64,000 nt of DNA, from the NCBI GenBank assembly GCA_900540995.1, contig UQHO01000001.1, positions 62,001-126,000 of the forward strand, in the 5' to 3' direction. Positions 1 through 8,165 of the stretch are shown here, piece after piece. The number at the start of each line of letters is the position of its first letter. Positions within the stretch are counted from its first letter, which is position 1. The notes beneath the pieces were generated by a model that saw nothing but the letters and a program-made list of their open reading frames with translations, was not told the origin of the DNA and ran no database searches. The translations under genes and the position numbers were made by a program. This DNA is from an uncultured Collinsella sp. GTDB lineage: Bacteria > Actinomycetota > Coriobacteriia > Coriobacteriales > Coriobacteriaceae.

Positions 1-1717
1 TGCCGGTGGGACCCAGGAAGATAAAGCTGCCGCCGGGGCGACGGGGATCCTTGAGGGGTGAGCGGCTGCGGCGCACGGCCTTGGCAACTGCCTCGACAGC
101 CTCATCCTGACCGATGATGCGCGTCTTGAGCACGCTTTCGGTCTGCAGCAGGCGACGGCTCTCACTCTCGGTGAGCGAGGACACCGGCACGCCCGAGGTC
201 ACGGACACGATGTCGGCAATCTGGCTCACGTCAATAGTGAGCGGGCTCGCGTCGAGCTCGGCCGTCCAGGCGGCCTTGGCCTCGGCAAGCTCAATCTCGG
301 CAGCCTTCTGCTGCTCGGTGATCTCGGCAGCCTTGTTCATGTCGTCGCCCTCGGTGGCCTCCTGTGCGGCAGCCTTGAGCTCCTCGACGCGATGCTCGGC
401 CTCGCGCACCGGCTCAGGCGCACGGTTGGCGGCGATGCGGGCGCGAGCACCGGCCTCGTCGATGAGGTCGATGGCCTTATCGGGCAGGAAGCGATCCTGG
501 ATGTAGCGGTTGGAAAGGTTCGCGGCAGCCTCGATAGCACCCTGCGTATAGCGCACATGGTGGTGCTCCTCGTAGCGCGGCTTGAGCGCGGTCAGGATCT
601 TGACCGTGTCCTCGACGCTCGGCTCCTCGACATCAATGGTCTGGAAGCGACGCTCGAAGGCCGGGTCCTTGGTGAGGTACTTGCGGAACTCCTCGGCCGT
701 GGTGGCACCGATGATCTGGAAAGCACCGCGCGCGAGCACGGGCTTGAGCATAGAGCTCGCATCGATAGAGCCCTCGGCAGAACCGGCACCGATGATGGTG
801 TGCATCTCGTCGATAAACAAGATGACGTCGTCGGCTTCGGTGGCCTCCTGGATCACGTTCTTGAGGCGCTCCTCAAACTCGCCGCGATACTTGGCACCCG
901 CCACGAGGCCCGGCAGGTCGAGGGTCCAGATATTCTGGTTCATGAGGTTCTCGGGCACGTTGCCGGCTGCAATCTGCTGAGCCAGGCCCTCGACGATGGC
1001 CGTCTTGCCCACGCCGGGGTCGCCCAAGATAAGCGGATTGTTCTTGGTGCGACGCGAAAGGATCTCCATCATACGCTGGACTTCCTTTTCGCGACCAATT
1101 ACAGGGTCGAGCTCGCCGTCGCGCGCCTTCTGCGTAAGGTTGGTGGCGAACTGTTTAAGCGTATCGGTGCCGCTCCCCTTTTGCTGCGACGCGTCCGAAC
1201 CGCTAAAGAACGGCAGGCCCGCACCGGGACGCCCGGCACCGGCACCGGCGAGCGGACGCTTCTTGTCCTGGTCCTTGGCGGTAAGTTTCTCGATAGCCTT
1301 TTTGATGGAGGCGGACGACACACCCAGGCGCATGAGGATGTCCATGGCCATGCCGTTACCCTCTTCGACGATGCCAATCAGCAAGTGCTCGGTCGACACA
1401 TAGGTCTGGTTGTTCTCACGCGCCACGCGGAAGGAGCGCTCCATCACGCTAATGACGAGCGGCGTAAAGGCAAGCTTGGCCGCCTCGGTCTCCTCGCTGG
1501 GCTCGGGAACCGTGGTCTGGACCTCTTTGAGAGTATCCATGATGTCATCGTAGGAGATGTCGAGCGAGCGCAGCGCCTCGGCGGCAATGCCCTCGTCCTC
1601 CTTGGCAAGCGCGAGCAGCAAGTGCTCGGTGCCCACCTTATTTGAGTGCAGATCGAGCGCCTCCTGTTTGGCCATCGACATGACCTTGCGCGCTCGATCG
1701 GTAAATCTATCTAACAT
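1..1717 (-). CDS. clpC: ATP-dependent Clp protease ATP-binding subunit ClpC (3' end outside window)
   Basis: AAA+ unfoldase that feeds substrates to ClpP. The visible 572 codons hold the double Clp N-domain, then a Gly/Ala/Pro-rich linker, then the first AAA module with Walker A GDPGVGKT near residue 230 and Walker B ILFIDEMHT. A UVR-type middle region follows, and the frame runs off the window at the second Walker A (FIFLGPTG). The start ATG at 1717 opens MLDRFTDRARKVM, the usual ClpC beginning, and has an AGGAAA ribosome site. No CtsR- or HspR-type operator was recognised in the 190 bp upstream. That gap holds only a 9-bp-stem hairpin at 1857-1884. The family call is certain, and ClpC is favoured over ClpB because the long ClpB coiled-coil insertion is absent. 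Confidence 0.96.
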   Translation of the reverse strand, partial: MLDRFTDRARKVMSMAKQEALDLHSNKVGTEHLLLALAKEDEGIAAEALRSLDISYDDIMDTLKEVQTTVPEPSEETEAAKLAFTPLVISVMERSFRVARENNQTYVSTEHLLIGIVEEGNGMAMDILMRLGVSSASIKKAIEKLTAKDQDKKRPLAGAGAGRPGAGLPFFSGSDASQQKGSGTDTLKQFATNLTQKARDGELDPVIGREKEVQRMMEILSRRTKNNPLILGDPGVGKTAIVEGLAQQIAAGNVPENLMNQNIWTLDLPGLVAGAKYRGEFEERLKNVIQEATEADDVILFIDEMHTIIGAGSAEGSIDASSMLKPVLARGAFQIIGATTAEEFRKYLTKDPAFERRFQTIDVEEPSVEDTVKILTALKPRYEEHHHVRYTQGAIEAAANLSNRYIQDRFLPDKAIDLIDEAGARARIAANRAPEPVREAEHRVEELKAAAQEATEGDDMNKAAEITEQQKAAEIELAEAKAAWTAELDASPLTIDVSQIADIVSVTSGVPVSSLTESESRRLLQTESVLKTRIIGQDEAVEAVAKAVRRSRSPLKDPRRPGGSFIFLGPTG

Positions 1718-1909
1718 GCTCGTTTCCTTACATGAGTTCATCGAAATCAAAACGCCCGCCCGTCGGCGGCGCTTTTGTCTCTTTACCCACAGGTTGTCTA
1801 TGTTAACAGCTGGAGGAATATCTATAAACCCGGCTCACATGAATGCAGGTTATGACCGCATCGCGGGACTCACCGCGCGATGCGCGACAGGCGCCCCGCA
1901 AGAGAAACC

Positions 1910-2599
1910 CTAGGCGTCTTTCACCACGTCGGGACTCGTCGCACGCGATGCGCGATAGGCATCGGCCTCCTTGGAGACGCGTTCGAGCAGCTCGGATGTA
2001 TCGACGCCCTCGACTTGCGCGACCGTTTCCACCGTCTGCATGGCGACCGCCCTCAGGTACGCGCACGCGCTGTCCCCCGGCTGCTCGAGGTCTATCTCCT
2101 CGCCGCCCTCCCGGGCAAAGCCGACCGCCATCACAAAGCCCATGATGCCCGAGACCAGAAAGCCCACCGCAAAGCTCGAATCTGCCTTGAGCTCTTCTCC
2201 GTCGGGGTGGACGATCTCTCTCACGCGGTCGATGATGATCGTATGGATGCCCTGCACGACCTGCTCGGCGGCACCCGCCCTCATGGTGATGACGATGCGC
2301 TGCAGCAGGCAGCGGACGTCGCGCCGGTCGAACGCCGAAAGGTCGCCCTCGCTCGAAAAATGCCAGAGGGCATCGGTGATGAGCTCGTTATCCTGCAGCA
2401 GCTGGGCTATGGCGATGGCGACGAGTTCATCGAAATCGTGAAAATAGTAGTAAAACGTTCCGCGATTGCACTGGGCGGCGCGGGTCACCTCGCCAACCGA
2501 CAGCTCGAAGATGCTGTTGTTCTCGATGAGCTCCCAAAACGCCTCGATGATACGGGTGCGTGCATCGGGCGCATCGGCGTCCTTACGCGGTCTCGCCAT
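1910..2599 (-). CDS. TetR/AcrR family transcriptional regulator
   Basis: Predicted one-component repressor of about 229 residues. The N-terminal helix-turn-helix is clear (SVGEVTRAAQCNRGTFYYYF, roughly residues 35-55) and a ligand-binding helical domain follows. The ATG at 2599 (MARPRK) is preferred over a GTG nine bases upstream. The gene begins inside the last codons of the activase megaprotein, so the two are translationally linked. The likely target is the perfect palindrome at 7072-7092 in front of that megaprotein, which would give feedback control of the operon. The target is an inference from position. The effector is unknown; an acyl-CoA or related metabolite is plausible but not shown. 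Confidence 0.9.
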   Translation of the reverse strand: MARPRKDADAPDARTRIIEAFWELIENNSIFELSVGEVTRAAQCNRGTFYYYFHDFDELVAIAIAQLLQDNELITDALWHFSSEGDLSAFDRRDVRCLLQRIVITMRAGAAEQVVQGIHTIIIDRVREIVHPDGEELKADSSFAVGFLVSGIMGFVMAVGFAREGGEEIDLEQPGDSACAYLRAVAMQTVETVAQVEGVDTSELLERVSKEADAYRASRATSPDVVKDA

Positions 2600-5500
2600 G
2601 CGCCTCACCGCACCCCTGCGCCTTGGCGTTCATGATGAGCATCTGAAGACGGTTCTCCACGTTGGCGAAGCTCACGTCGGGATCGTAGTCGAGCGGCAGG
2701 AACTGCGCCGTGGGATACTGCTCCTTGAGCGCATGGATGAGCCCGCGCCCCACGACATGGTTGGGCAGACACCCGAACGGCTGCAGGATCACGAAGTTGC
2801 GGCAGCCGCGCTTGGCGTGCTCGAGAATCTCCGCCGGAATCAGCACGCCCTCGCCCGCATCGAACGTATGGTGCAGGATCTTATCGCTCGCGCGCACGAG
2901 CTCGGGCATGCGCGTCGGCGGCTCGTAGAGCGGGCTCGCCGCGCCCAGGCGGTCGCAACGGTCGTGCGCGAGCTCGAACAGGTTGTCCGCCGTGGCGTAC
3001 CAGGCCTTTTCGGGCAGCGACAGGTCGACGTGGAACTCGCGCGACTGCGCATGCTTGTAGAAATAGGTCTTGCGGATCACGTCGGTCATGCGCGCCTCGA
3101 TGACCTCGAGCCCGTTGTCCTCGAGGTAGCGCTCGATCTCGTGGTTGGCGCCGAGATGGAAATTGAGCAGGTACTCGCCCACGATGAGAACGGTCGGATG
3201 CGGGTTCGAGCGGTCGTACGGAACGGCGTCCATGATCGCAAGCGCGCGTTTGAAGCCCGTCGCCTGGCCTCTCAGCCCGGAGCGCTCCATGCCCTCGATA
3301 ACCTCATCGAGCGCGCGGTCGAACGCAGCGTCCGCCGCGCCCTTCTCGAGCTCGTAGGGACGGATGCGCCTAAGCATGGCCTCGAGGGCATCGATCATGG
3401 GAAGACCGTAGGCGATCTGGATGCTCGGGCCAAGGCCGAGCTTGAAGCCCGGATGCGCATTGTGGGCATCGACGTCGTCGTTGGTGAGCACCGGGACATA
3501 GTCGTATCCCGCGTCGTCGAGCGCGCGGCGCAGCAGGGGCATGTAGTGCGTCAGGCGGCAGTCGCCGATATACTTGCCAGTCACCACGGCGACGTCGTGC
3601 GGGTCGTACTTACCGCTCTCGAGTGCCGCGAGCGCCTCGCCGATCACGATTTGCGCGGGGAAGCAGATGTCGTTGTGCACATAGCGTTTGCCCAGGCGGA
3701 TGGCATCCTCGCGCCCGATATCAAGGGCCTCGGCGCGCACGCCCTGATTGCGCATCGCCGCGGTCATGAGCCTGCAGAACGCATGGGAGGTGTTGGGGAC
3801 CAGCGCGATCTTGTCGTGCCGGTCGCGCTTGGTGTACTTGACCTTATACGGGTCGTCGAGCGGATGGACCGCGTGCACCCGGGCGCCCTCGGCACGCTCC
3901 TCCGCGCGACGACGGTTGACCGACTCGATAAACGAACGCACGCGAATGCCCATGGGACCGGCGACGTCGCTCTCATCGAGCTTGATCATCATCGGAACCT
4001 TGGAGCCCATCTCGCCCATCATGCGCGCGATCTCGTCGGTGAGATACGCATCGTGGCCGCAGCCGAAGCTGCCCATCTGCACGAGCTCGAGCTCGGGCGT
4101 CGATGCGACGATGACCGCGCACGACAGCATGCGCGCATGATAGTTGTTCACGATGTCGATGCGGCTGTTGGAAAGATCGACGTTGCAGACCCCCGGCACC
4201 GCATCGGGCGTCAGCACGGGGATGCCGCGCTCAGAGAAGAGCTTGGGCAGCCCGTGGTTGACCAGCGGGTCGTTGTGGTACGGGCGCGAAGCGATCACCA
4301 CCGCGTAGCCGCCGTCCTCGTGCACGTTCTCGAGCACCTGCCTGCCGCGCAGCTGCAGCTGGTTCTCAAACGTCTCCTGCGCGCGGTCCGCCTGCTCGGT
4401 CGCCTTGGCAACCAGGTCGGCATCGATATCGAAGGTCTCCTTGCACCACGCCTTGAGCTGGCGGTTTCGGTCGCCCTCGTCGTACCAGTGGAACAGCGGC
4501 GTATCGAACGGAACGCCGAAACGCTCCTCCGGGTTATCGGAATTGCGCATCACGTAGGGGTATCCCTTTACGACGGCGCACATCCACTCGCTGGTAGAGG
4601 CGGTGTTTTCGGTGGGCACCGTCGTGATGATGGGCATGAAGATGCGGTCGACGCCGGCGTCGACGAGATTGCGGATGTGCCCGTGGACGAGCTTGGCCGG
4701 GAAGCACACGGTGTCGGATGTGACGTGCGCCAGACCGCGCTCGTACATCGCCTTGGTGCTGCGTCCCGAGACGCGCACCTTAAAGCCGAGCGTGCTGAAG
4801 AACGTCGACCAGAACGGCATGGTGTCCCAGAACTCGAGCACACGGGGAATGCCGATCGTGACATCGCGCCCCCCGCTGACGGGAACCGTGGGGTACGACT
4901 CGAACAGCAGCTTCTCGCGGTCGACAAAGAGATTGGGGGCAGCCGCGGTCCGGTCGCGCCCCGTGCCGGGTGCCTGTGCCTCGCAAGCACCCTGCGGACG
5001 CAGCTCCTCCGCCGCGGGAACCTCGCGCACGAGCTCATCCCATGAGATGGCGCCGCCGCGCGGGCAGCGATTGCCCGTGACGTAAAGCGAGCCGTCGCCA
5101 AATGCCACGACCGCGCGCTGGCAGCGGTTGTTGCACCGACGGCAGGTAACGCCGCCGAACTCGCGATGCTCGAAGCGCTCCACGGCATCGAGCCCGATAA
5201 ACGACGTGCCGGCGTCGCCCTTGTGGCATTCCTCGCGCGCGAGCAGGGCGATACCGATAGCGCCCATCAGCCCCGGGTGGGGCGCACGCGTGACGGGTTT
5301 GCCCAGATACTGCTCGAATGCGCGCAGCACCGCGTCGTTTCGGAACGTGCCGCCCTGGACGACGACTTTGTCGCCCAGACGGTTGAGATTTGAAACGCGA
5401 ATGACCTTGGTGAACACGTTCTCGATAATCGAACGGCAGAGACCGGCCATGATGTCGCCCGGACCCTTACCGCGCCGCTGCTCGGAAACGACGCTGCTGT

Positions 5501-7022
5501 TCATGAACACCGTGCAGCGGCTGCCGAGAACGGCGGGGGGGGTTGGCGGCAAACATACGGTCGCGATATCCTCAACGGCTATTCCGAGGTTTTTGGCAAA
5601 ACCCTCGAGGAACGAGCCGCAGCCCGCAGAGCACGCCTCGTTGACGACGATATCGGTCAGCACGCCGTGGTTGAGCCAGATGGCCTTCATATCCTGTCCG
5701 CCGATGTCGAGCACGAAGGTCGCATCGGGAACGCATGCGCACGCGGCGCGGGCGTGCGCGACCGTCTCGACCGTATGGTAGTCGGCGTGGAACGCGCGCG
5801 CGAAAAGCTCCTCGCCGTATCCCGTGGTGCCCACGGCATCGATCGCAAGCGTGACTCCCGCTGTCTCCCAGCGGTTCTTCAAGCTGACAAGACCCTGTTG
5901 GGCGACGTCGAGCGGTCTGCCGTTATTAGACGCGTAGAACGAATCGACAAGCTCACCCGCCTCATCGACCAGGGCGAACTTGGTCGTCGTGCTCCCCGAA
6001 TCGATACCGAGCGCCACACGCACCGTCTCTCCGGGCGCATACGCATCCGGACCCTTTGCCGGCGTCTCTTTGCCATGGCGTGCCGTAAAATCCGCCTGCT
6101 CGGCAGGTGTGGCAAAAAAGGGCTGGGCAAGACGTCCCTCCCCGCTTGCGGGCGCGACCGTCTCGAGCTTATCCAGCCGGACAAAAGCGTCGGGAAGGTC
6201 GATCGGTTGGGACGATGCGAACATGTCGGTCAGCGACAGGGCGGCACCGCGCGCGACCATGATCTGCGGATCGCGCGGGACGATAACCTGATCGTCCGAT
6301 AGATTCAGTTGCTCCCGGAACACGCGGACCAGTGTGGGGTTGTAGGCGAGCGTACCGCCCTCGAAGATTACCGGCGGCTCGATGTCGATACCCTGGGCCA
6401 GACCGCCGATCGTTTGGCGGGCGACCGCGTGAAGCGCCGAAAGCGCCAGGTCGGTGGTAGGAATGCCCTCGTTGAGCAGCGGCTGGATATCGGTCTTTGC
6501 GTACACGCCGCAGCGGCCCGAGACCTCGTGGACGGTCGTTCCCCGGCTTGCGAGCTGCTCGAACTCGCCCGATTCGGTGCCGACCCCCATGAGCTTTGCC
6601 ATCTCGTCGATAAATGCACCGGTACCGCCTGCGCACGAGCCGTTCATGCGCATGTCGGCAACCTCGATGTCTCCCTTATCGTTGGTGCGGAAGAAGATCA
6701 TCTTGGCGTCTTGGCCGCCCAGCTCGATGGCGCAGCGCGTCTGCGGATAGAACCTGCTGATCGCGAGCGCGTTGGCGACCACCTCCTGAACGTACGAGGC
6801 GCCCACCGCGGTCGCGATATCGCGCGCACCCGAGCCGGTCACCGCAACGCGCAGTGACTCATGGGGAAAGCGCTCGGCGAGCTCGCCGAGCATGGCGCGC
6901 ACGCTCGCTGTCTGACACGCCCCGTGGCGGCGATATCCCCACCACGCCTCGGTCATATCCTCGTGCATCGCGTAAACTTTGGTCGTCGTCGACCCTACGT
7001 CCAGTCCTACTAGCAACGCCAT
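2583..7022 (-). CDS. 2-hydroxyacyl-CoA dehydratase / activase multidomain protein (megaprotein 1)
   Basis: A 1479-residue fusion. Residues about 3-280 form a BadF/BcrA-type ATPase (GLDVGSTTTK, IELGGQDAK, SCAGGTGAF). Residues about 337-600 form a second copy (GIDSGSTTTK, LDIGGQDMK, CSAGCGSF, GSRCTVF). The cysteines in both copies match the positions that bind the bridging 4Fe-4S cluster in HgdC-type activators. Next come a Cys-rich segment near 627 (CRRCNNRCQ), a DUF2229 segment near 720 (IGIPRVLEFW) and an HgdB-like reductase region to the C-terminus. The family uses ATP hydrolysis to push electrons to very low potential, but the substrate of this fusion subgroup is unknown. It is the first gene of an operon with the overlapping tetR. 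A paralogue lies at 57029-61810. Confidence 0.93.
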   Translation of the reverse strand: MALLVGLDVGSTTTKVYAMHEDMTEAWWGYRRHGACQTASVRAMLGELAERFPHESLRVAVTGSGARDIATAVGASYVQEVVANALAISRFYPQTRCAIELGGQDAKMIFFRTNDKGDIEVADMRMNGSCAGGTGAFIDEMAKLMGVGTESGEFEQLASRGTTVHEVSGRCGVYAKTDIQPLLNEGIPTTDLALSALHAVARQTIGGLAQGIDIEPPVIFEGGTLAYNPTLVRVFREQLNLSDDQVIVPRDPQIMVARGAALSLTDMFASSQPIDLPDAFVRLDKLETVAPASGEGRLAQPFFATPAEQADFTARHGKETPAKGPDAYAPGETVRVALGIDSGSTTTKFALVDEAGELVDSFYASNNGRPLDVAQQGLVSLKNRWETAGVTLAIDAVGTTGYGEELFARAFHADYHTVETVAHARAACACVPDATFVLDIGGQDMKAIWLNHGVLTDIVVNEACSAGCGSFLEGFAKNLGIAVEDIATVCLPPTPPAVLGSRCTVFMNSSVVSEQRRGKGPGDIMAGLCRSIIENVFTKVIRVSNLNRLGDKVVVQGGTFRNDAVLRAFEQYLGKPVTRAPHPGLMGAIGIALLAREECHKGDAGTSFIGLDAVERFEHREFGGVTCRRCNNRCQRAVVAFGDGSLYVTGNRCPRGGAISWDELVREVPAAEELRPQGACEAQAPGTGRDRTAAAPNLFVDREKLLFESYPTVPVSGGRDVTIGIPRVLEFWDTMPFWSTFFSTLGFKVRVSGRSTKAMYERGLAHVTSDTVCFPAKLVHGHIRNLVDAGVDRIFMPIITTVPTENTASTSEWMCAVVKGYPYVMRNSDNPEERFGVPFDTPLFHWYDEGDRNRQLKAWCKETFDIDADLVAKATEQADRAQETFENQLQLRGRQVLENVHEDGGYAVVIASRPYHNDPLVNHGLPKLFSERGIPVLTPDAVPGVCNVDLSNSRIDIVNNYHARMLSCAVIVASTPELELVQMGSFGCGHDAYLTDEIARMMGEMGSKVPMMIKLDESDVAGPMGIRVRSFIESVNRRRAEERAEGARVHAVHPLDDPYKVKYTKRDRHDKIALVPNTSHAFCRLMTAAMRNQGVRAEALDIGREDAIRLGKRYVHNDICFPAQIVIGEALAALESGKYDPHDVAVVTGKYIGDCRLTHYMPLLRRALDDAGYDYVPVLTNDDVDAHNAHPGFKLGLGPSIQIAYGLPMIDALEAMLRRIRPYELEKGAADAAFDRALDEVIEGMERSGLRGQATGFKRALAIMDAVPYDRSNPHPTVLIVGEYLLNFHLGANHEIERYLEDNGLEVIEARMTDVIRKTYFYKHAQSREFHVDLSLPEKAWYATADNLFELAHDRCDRLGAASPLYEPPTRMPELVRASDKILHHTFDAGEGVLIPAEILEHAKRGCRNFVILQPFGCLPNHVVGRGLIHALKEQYPTAQFLPLDYDPDVSFANVENRLQMLIMNAKAQGCGEAHGETA

Positions 7023-7071
7023 AATGCTCCGTCTCTCGCATTTTTCCCGCTAGAGATATACCACTCTACGT

Positions 7072-7092
7072 AATACAACAGACTGTTGTATT
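7072..7092. promoter_or_regulatory. Palindromic operator upstream of megaprotein 1
   Basis: AATACAACAG, one central base, then CTGTTGTATT: perfect 10-bp arms. It lies about 50 bp upstream of the megaprotein start, just upstream of a TATATC that could be the -10 on the minus strand. Length and symmetry fit a TetR dimer site. The encoded TetR at 1910-2599 is the obvious candidate, by inference. Confidence 0.7.
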
Positions 7093-7102
7093 TAAACTCC
7101 GT

Positions 7103-7138
7103 ATAAAAAGCGGCTGCCGAAACGCTTCAGCAGCCGCC
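7103..7138 (-). terminator. Intrinsic terminator after the DUF2798 gene
   Basis: On the minus strand an 8-bp stem (GCGGCTGC / GCAGCCGC) with a 12-nt loop is followed by TTTTTAT. It ends transcription from 7304-7852 before the operator of the next operon. Confidence 0.8.
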
Positions 7139-7303
7139 GAATGCACCAACAGATTGTTCTGCGCGCTAGCACGTCGGGCAACGGAGCAGCACGGGCCCTC
7201 CGGTCATGCGCACCGCTCACGCCCGCGATGTCGCCGAGAGAGCTATCCACGCTTTGGGCTCCAACCAAGCAAGTCGCCCGCGCTCAGCAGATCCCTAAGC
7301 GAG

Positions 7304-7852
7304 CTACTCGCACTCAGGAGCCATAGCCTGCTCCAAGAGCTCGGCATGCTCCTCCTCGAAAACCGTCCCCACAGGGAAGGCGCGACGGAAGACGAAGCGG
7401 GAAATCGGACCGGCTACCAAAAGGTTCCACGGCAGCGCCATCACAAAATTATGCGGGATGTTGATCATCCAGATCGCGGGCACGGAATACAGGTTCGCAA
7501 GGATGCCGCCGGGCATGTGCGTCAGACCCTCACAGGCACCGTACAGCGACATGATGATGACCATAGGAACGACCATGCAGGAGCTAACTGCGAGCGTCAT
7601 GGCGAGCGGCGAGCTCTTGCCCGGCGTGACCAGGTATTTAAAGGCGAAACCCTTGGCAAGCGGACTGGCAACGAACCAATCGCAGCACATGGCAAAGACG
7701 TAGGCAACGGGGAAGCCGAGCCATGCAGCGGCAACGACTTCGCCGTTGATGGCCCCATGCTGCAGGGCAACGTTGTAGATGCTCATCCAGAGCACCATGC
7801 AAAAGCACATGATAAAGGTGAACAGCAGGCTCTCTCGTTTGTTGATAGGCAT
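7304..7852 (-). CDS. DUF2798-type four-helix membrane protein
   Basis: A 182-residue hydrophobic protein with about four membrane segments arranged as two similar halves. The pattern matches the DUF2798 family of uncharacterised inner-membrane proteins. Three in-frame ATGs lie close together. The one at 7852 (MPINKRES) is preferred because the GGAAAGGA ribosome site sits 11 nt upstream, whereas the ATG at 7861 is only 2 nt from it. The gene is monocistronic between two terminator hairpins. A strong terminator-like hairpin lies only 45 nt upstream, so either it ends the preceding transcript or the gene is controlled by attenuation. No function is assigned. Confidence 0.8.
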   Translation of the reverse strand: MPINKRESLLFTFIMCFCMVLWMSIYNVALQHGAINGEVVAAAWLGFPVAYVFAMCCDWFVASPLAKGFAFKYLVTPGKSSPLAMTLAVSSCMVVPMVIIMSLYGACEGLTHMPGGILANLYSVPAIWMINIPHNFVMALPWNLLVAGPISRFVFRRAFPVGTVFEEEHAELLEQAMAPECE

Positions 7853-7896
7853 AAAGGGCATGGTCCTTTCCGTGTTACGCCGCGGCACCACGCAAC

Positions 7897-7947
7897 AAAA
7901 ACGGGCGGGCGAGATGGAGCTGTTGGGACTTCATCTCGCCCGCCCGT
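7897..7947 (-). terminator. Strong terminator-like hairpin in front of the DUF2798 gene
   Basis: A perfect 16-bp GC-rich stem (ACGGGCGGGCGAGATG and its complement) with a 15-nt loop is followed on the minus strand by TTTTTG. It lies 218 nt after the thrE-like stop and 45 nt before the DUF2798 start. Confidence 0.75.
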
Positions 7948-8063
7948 GGTACGTGCGTCTGCGACTACTTATGTGGTGTAACCAGCCTAGCACGAAAAGC
8001 ACGTGCTTCGTAAGCGTTGAGTTTATGAAGATGCAGGGCACCAATAATCCCCCGACCCCATAT

Positions 8064-8128
8064 GTTGCGGTGGAATACGGACTGTTTTGACCCATTAAGT
8101 AGCAATTCAGTCTCTATTTCACCGCAAC
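8064..8128. repeat. 65-bp hairpin element with GTTGCGGTG ends
   Basis: Arms GTTGCGGTGGAATA (8064-8077) and TATTTCACCGCAAC (8115-8128) pair with one mismatch. A second inner stem (GACTG/CAGTC) extends the fold. It lies between the thrE-like gene and the terminator at 7897-7947. Confidence 0.6.
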
Positions 8129-8132
8129 TCAT

Positions 8133-8165
8133 TTGGTGCAAAGTGACCTGTCCTCCTTGCACCAA
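8133..8165. repeat. CCTGTCC-loop hairpin at the stop of the thrE-like gene
   Basis: Arms TTGGTGCAA / TTGCACCAA are perfectly complementary (9 bp). The 15-nt loop contains ACCTGTCC. The element abuts the stop codon at 8166-8168. It belongs to the dispersed hairpin family discussed in the findings. Confidence 0.65.

Noticed and set aside
2466..5045. An 859-codon plus-strand frame opposite megaprotein 1
   Set aside because: Same reason: a shadow of the activase gene with His/Arg/Val-rich nonsense composition.
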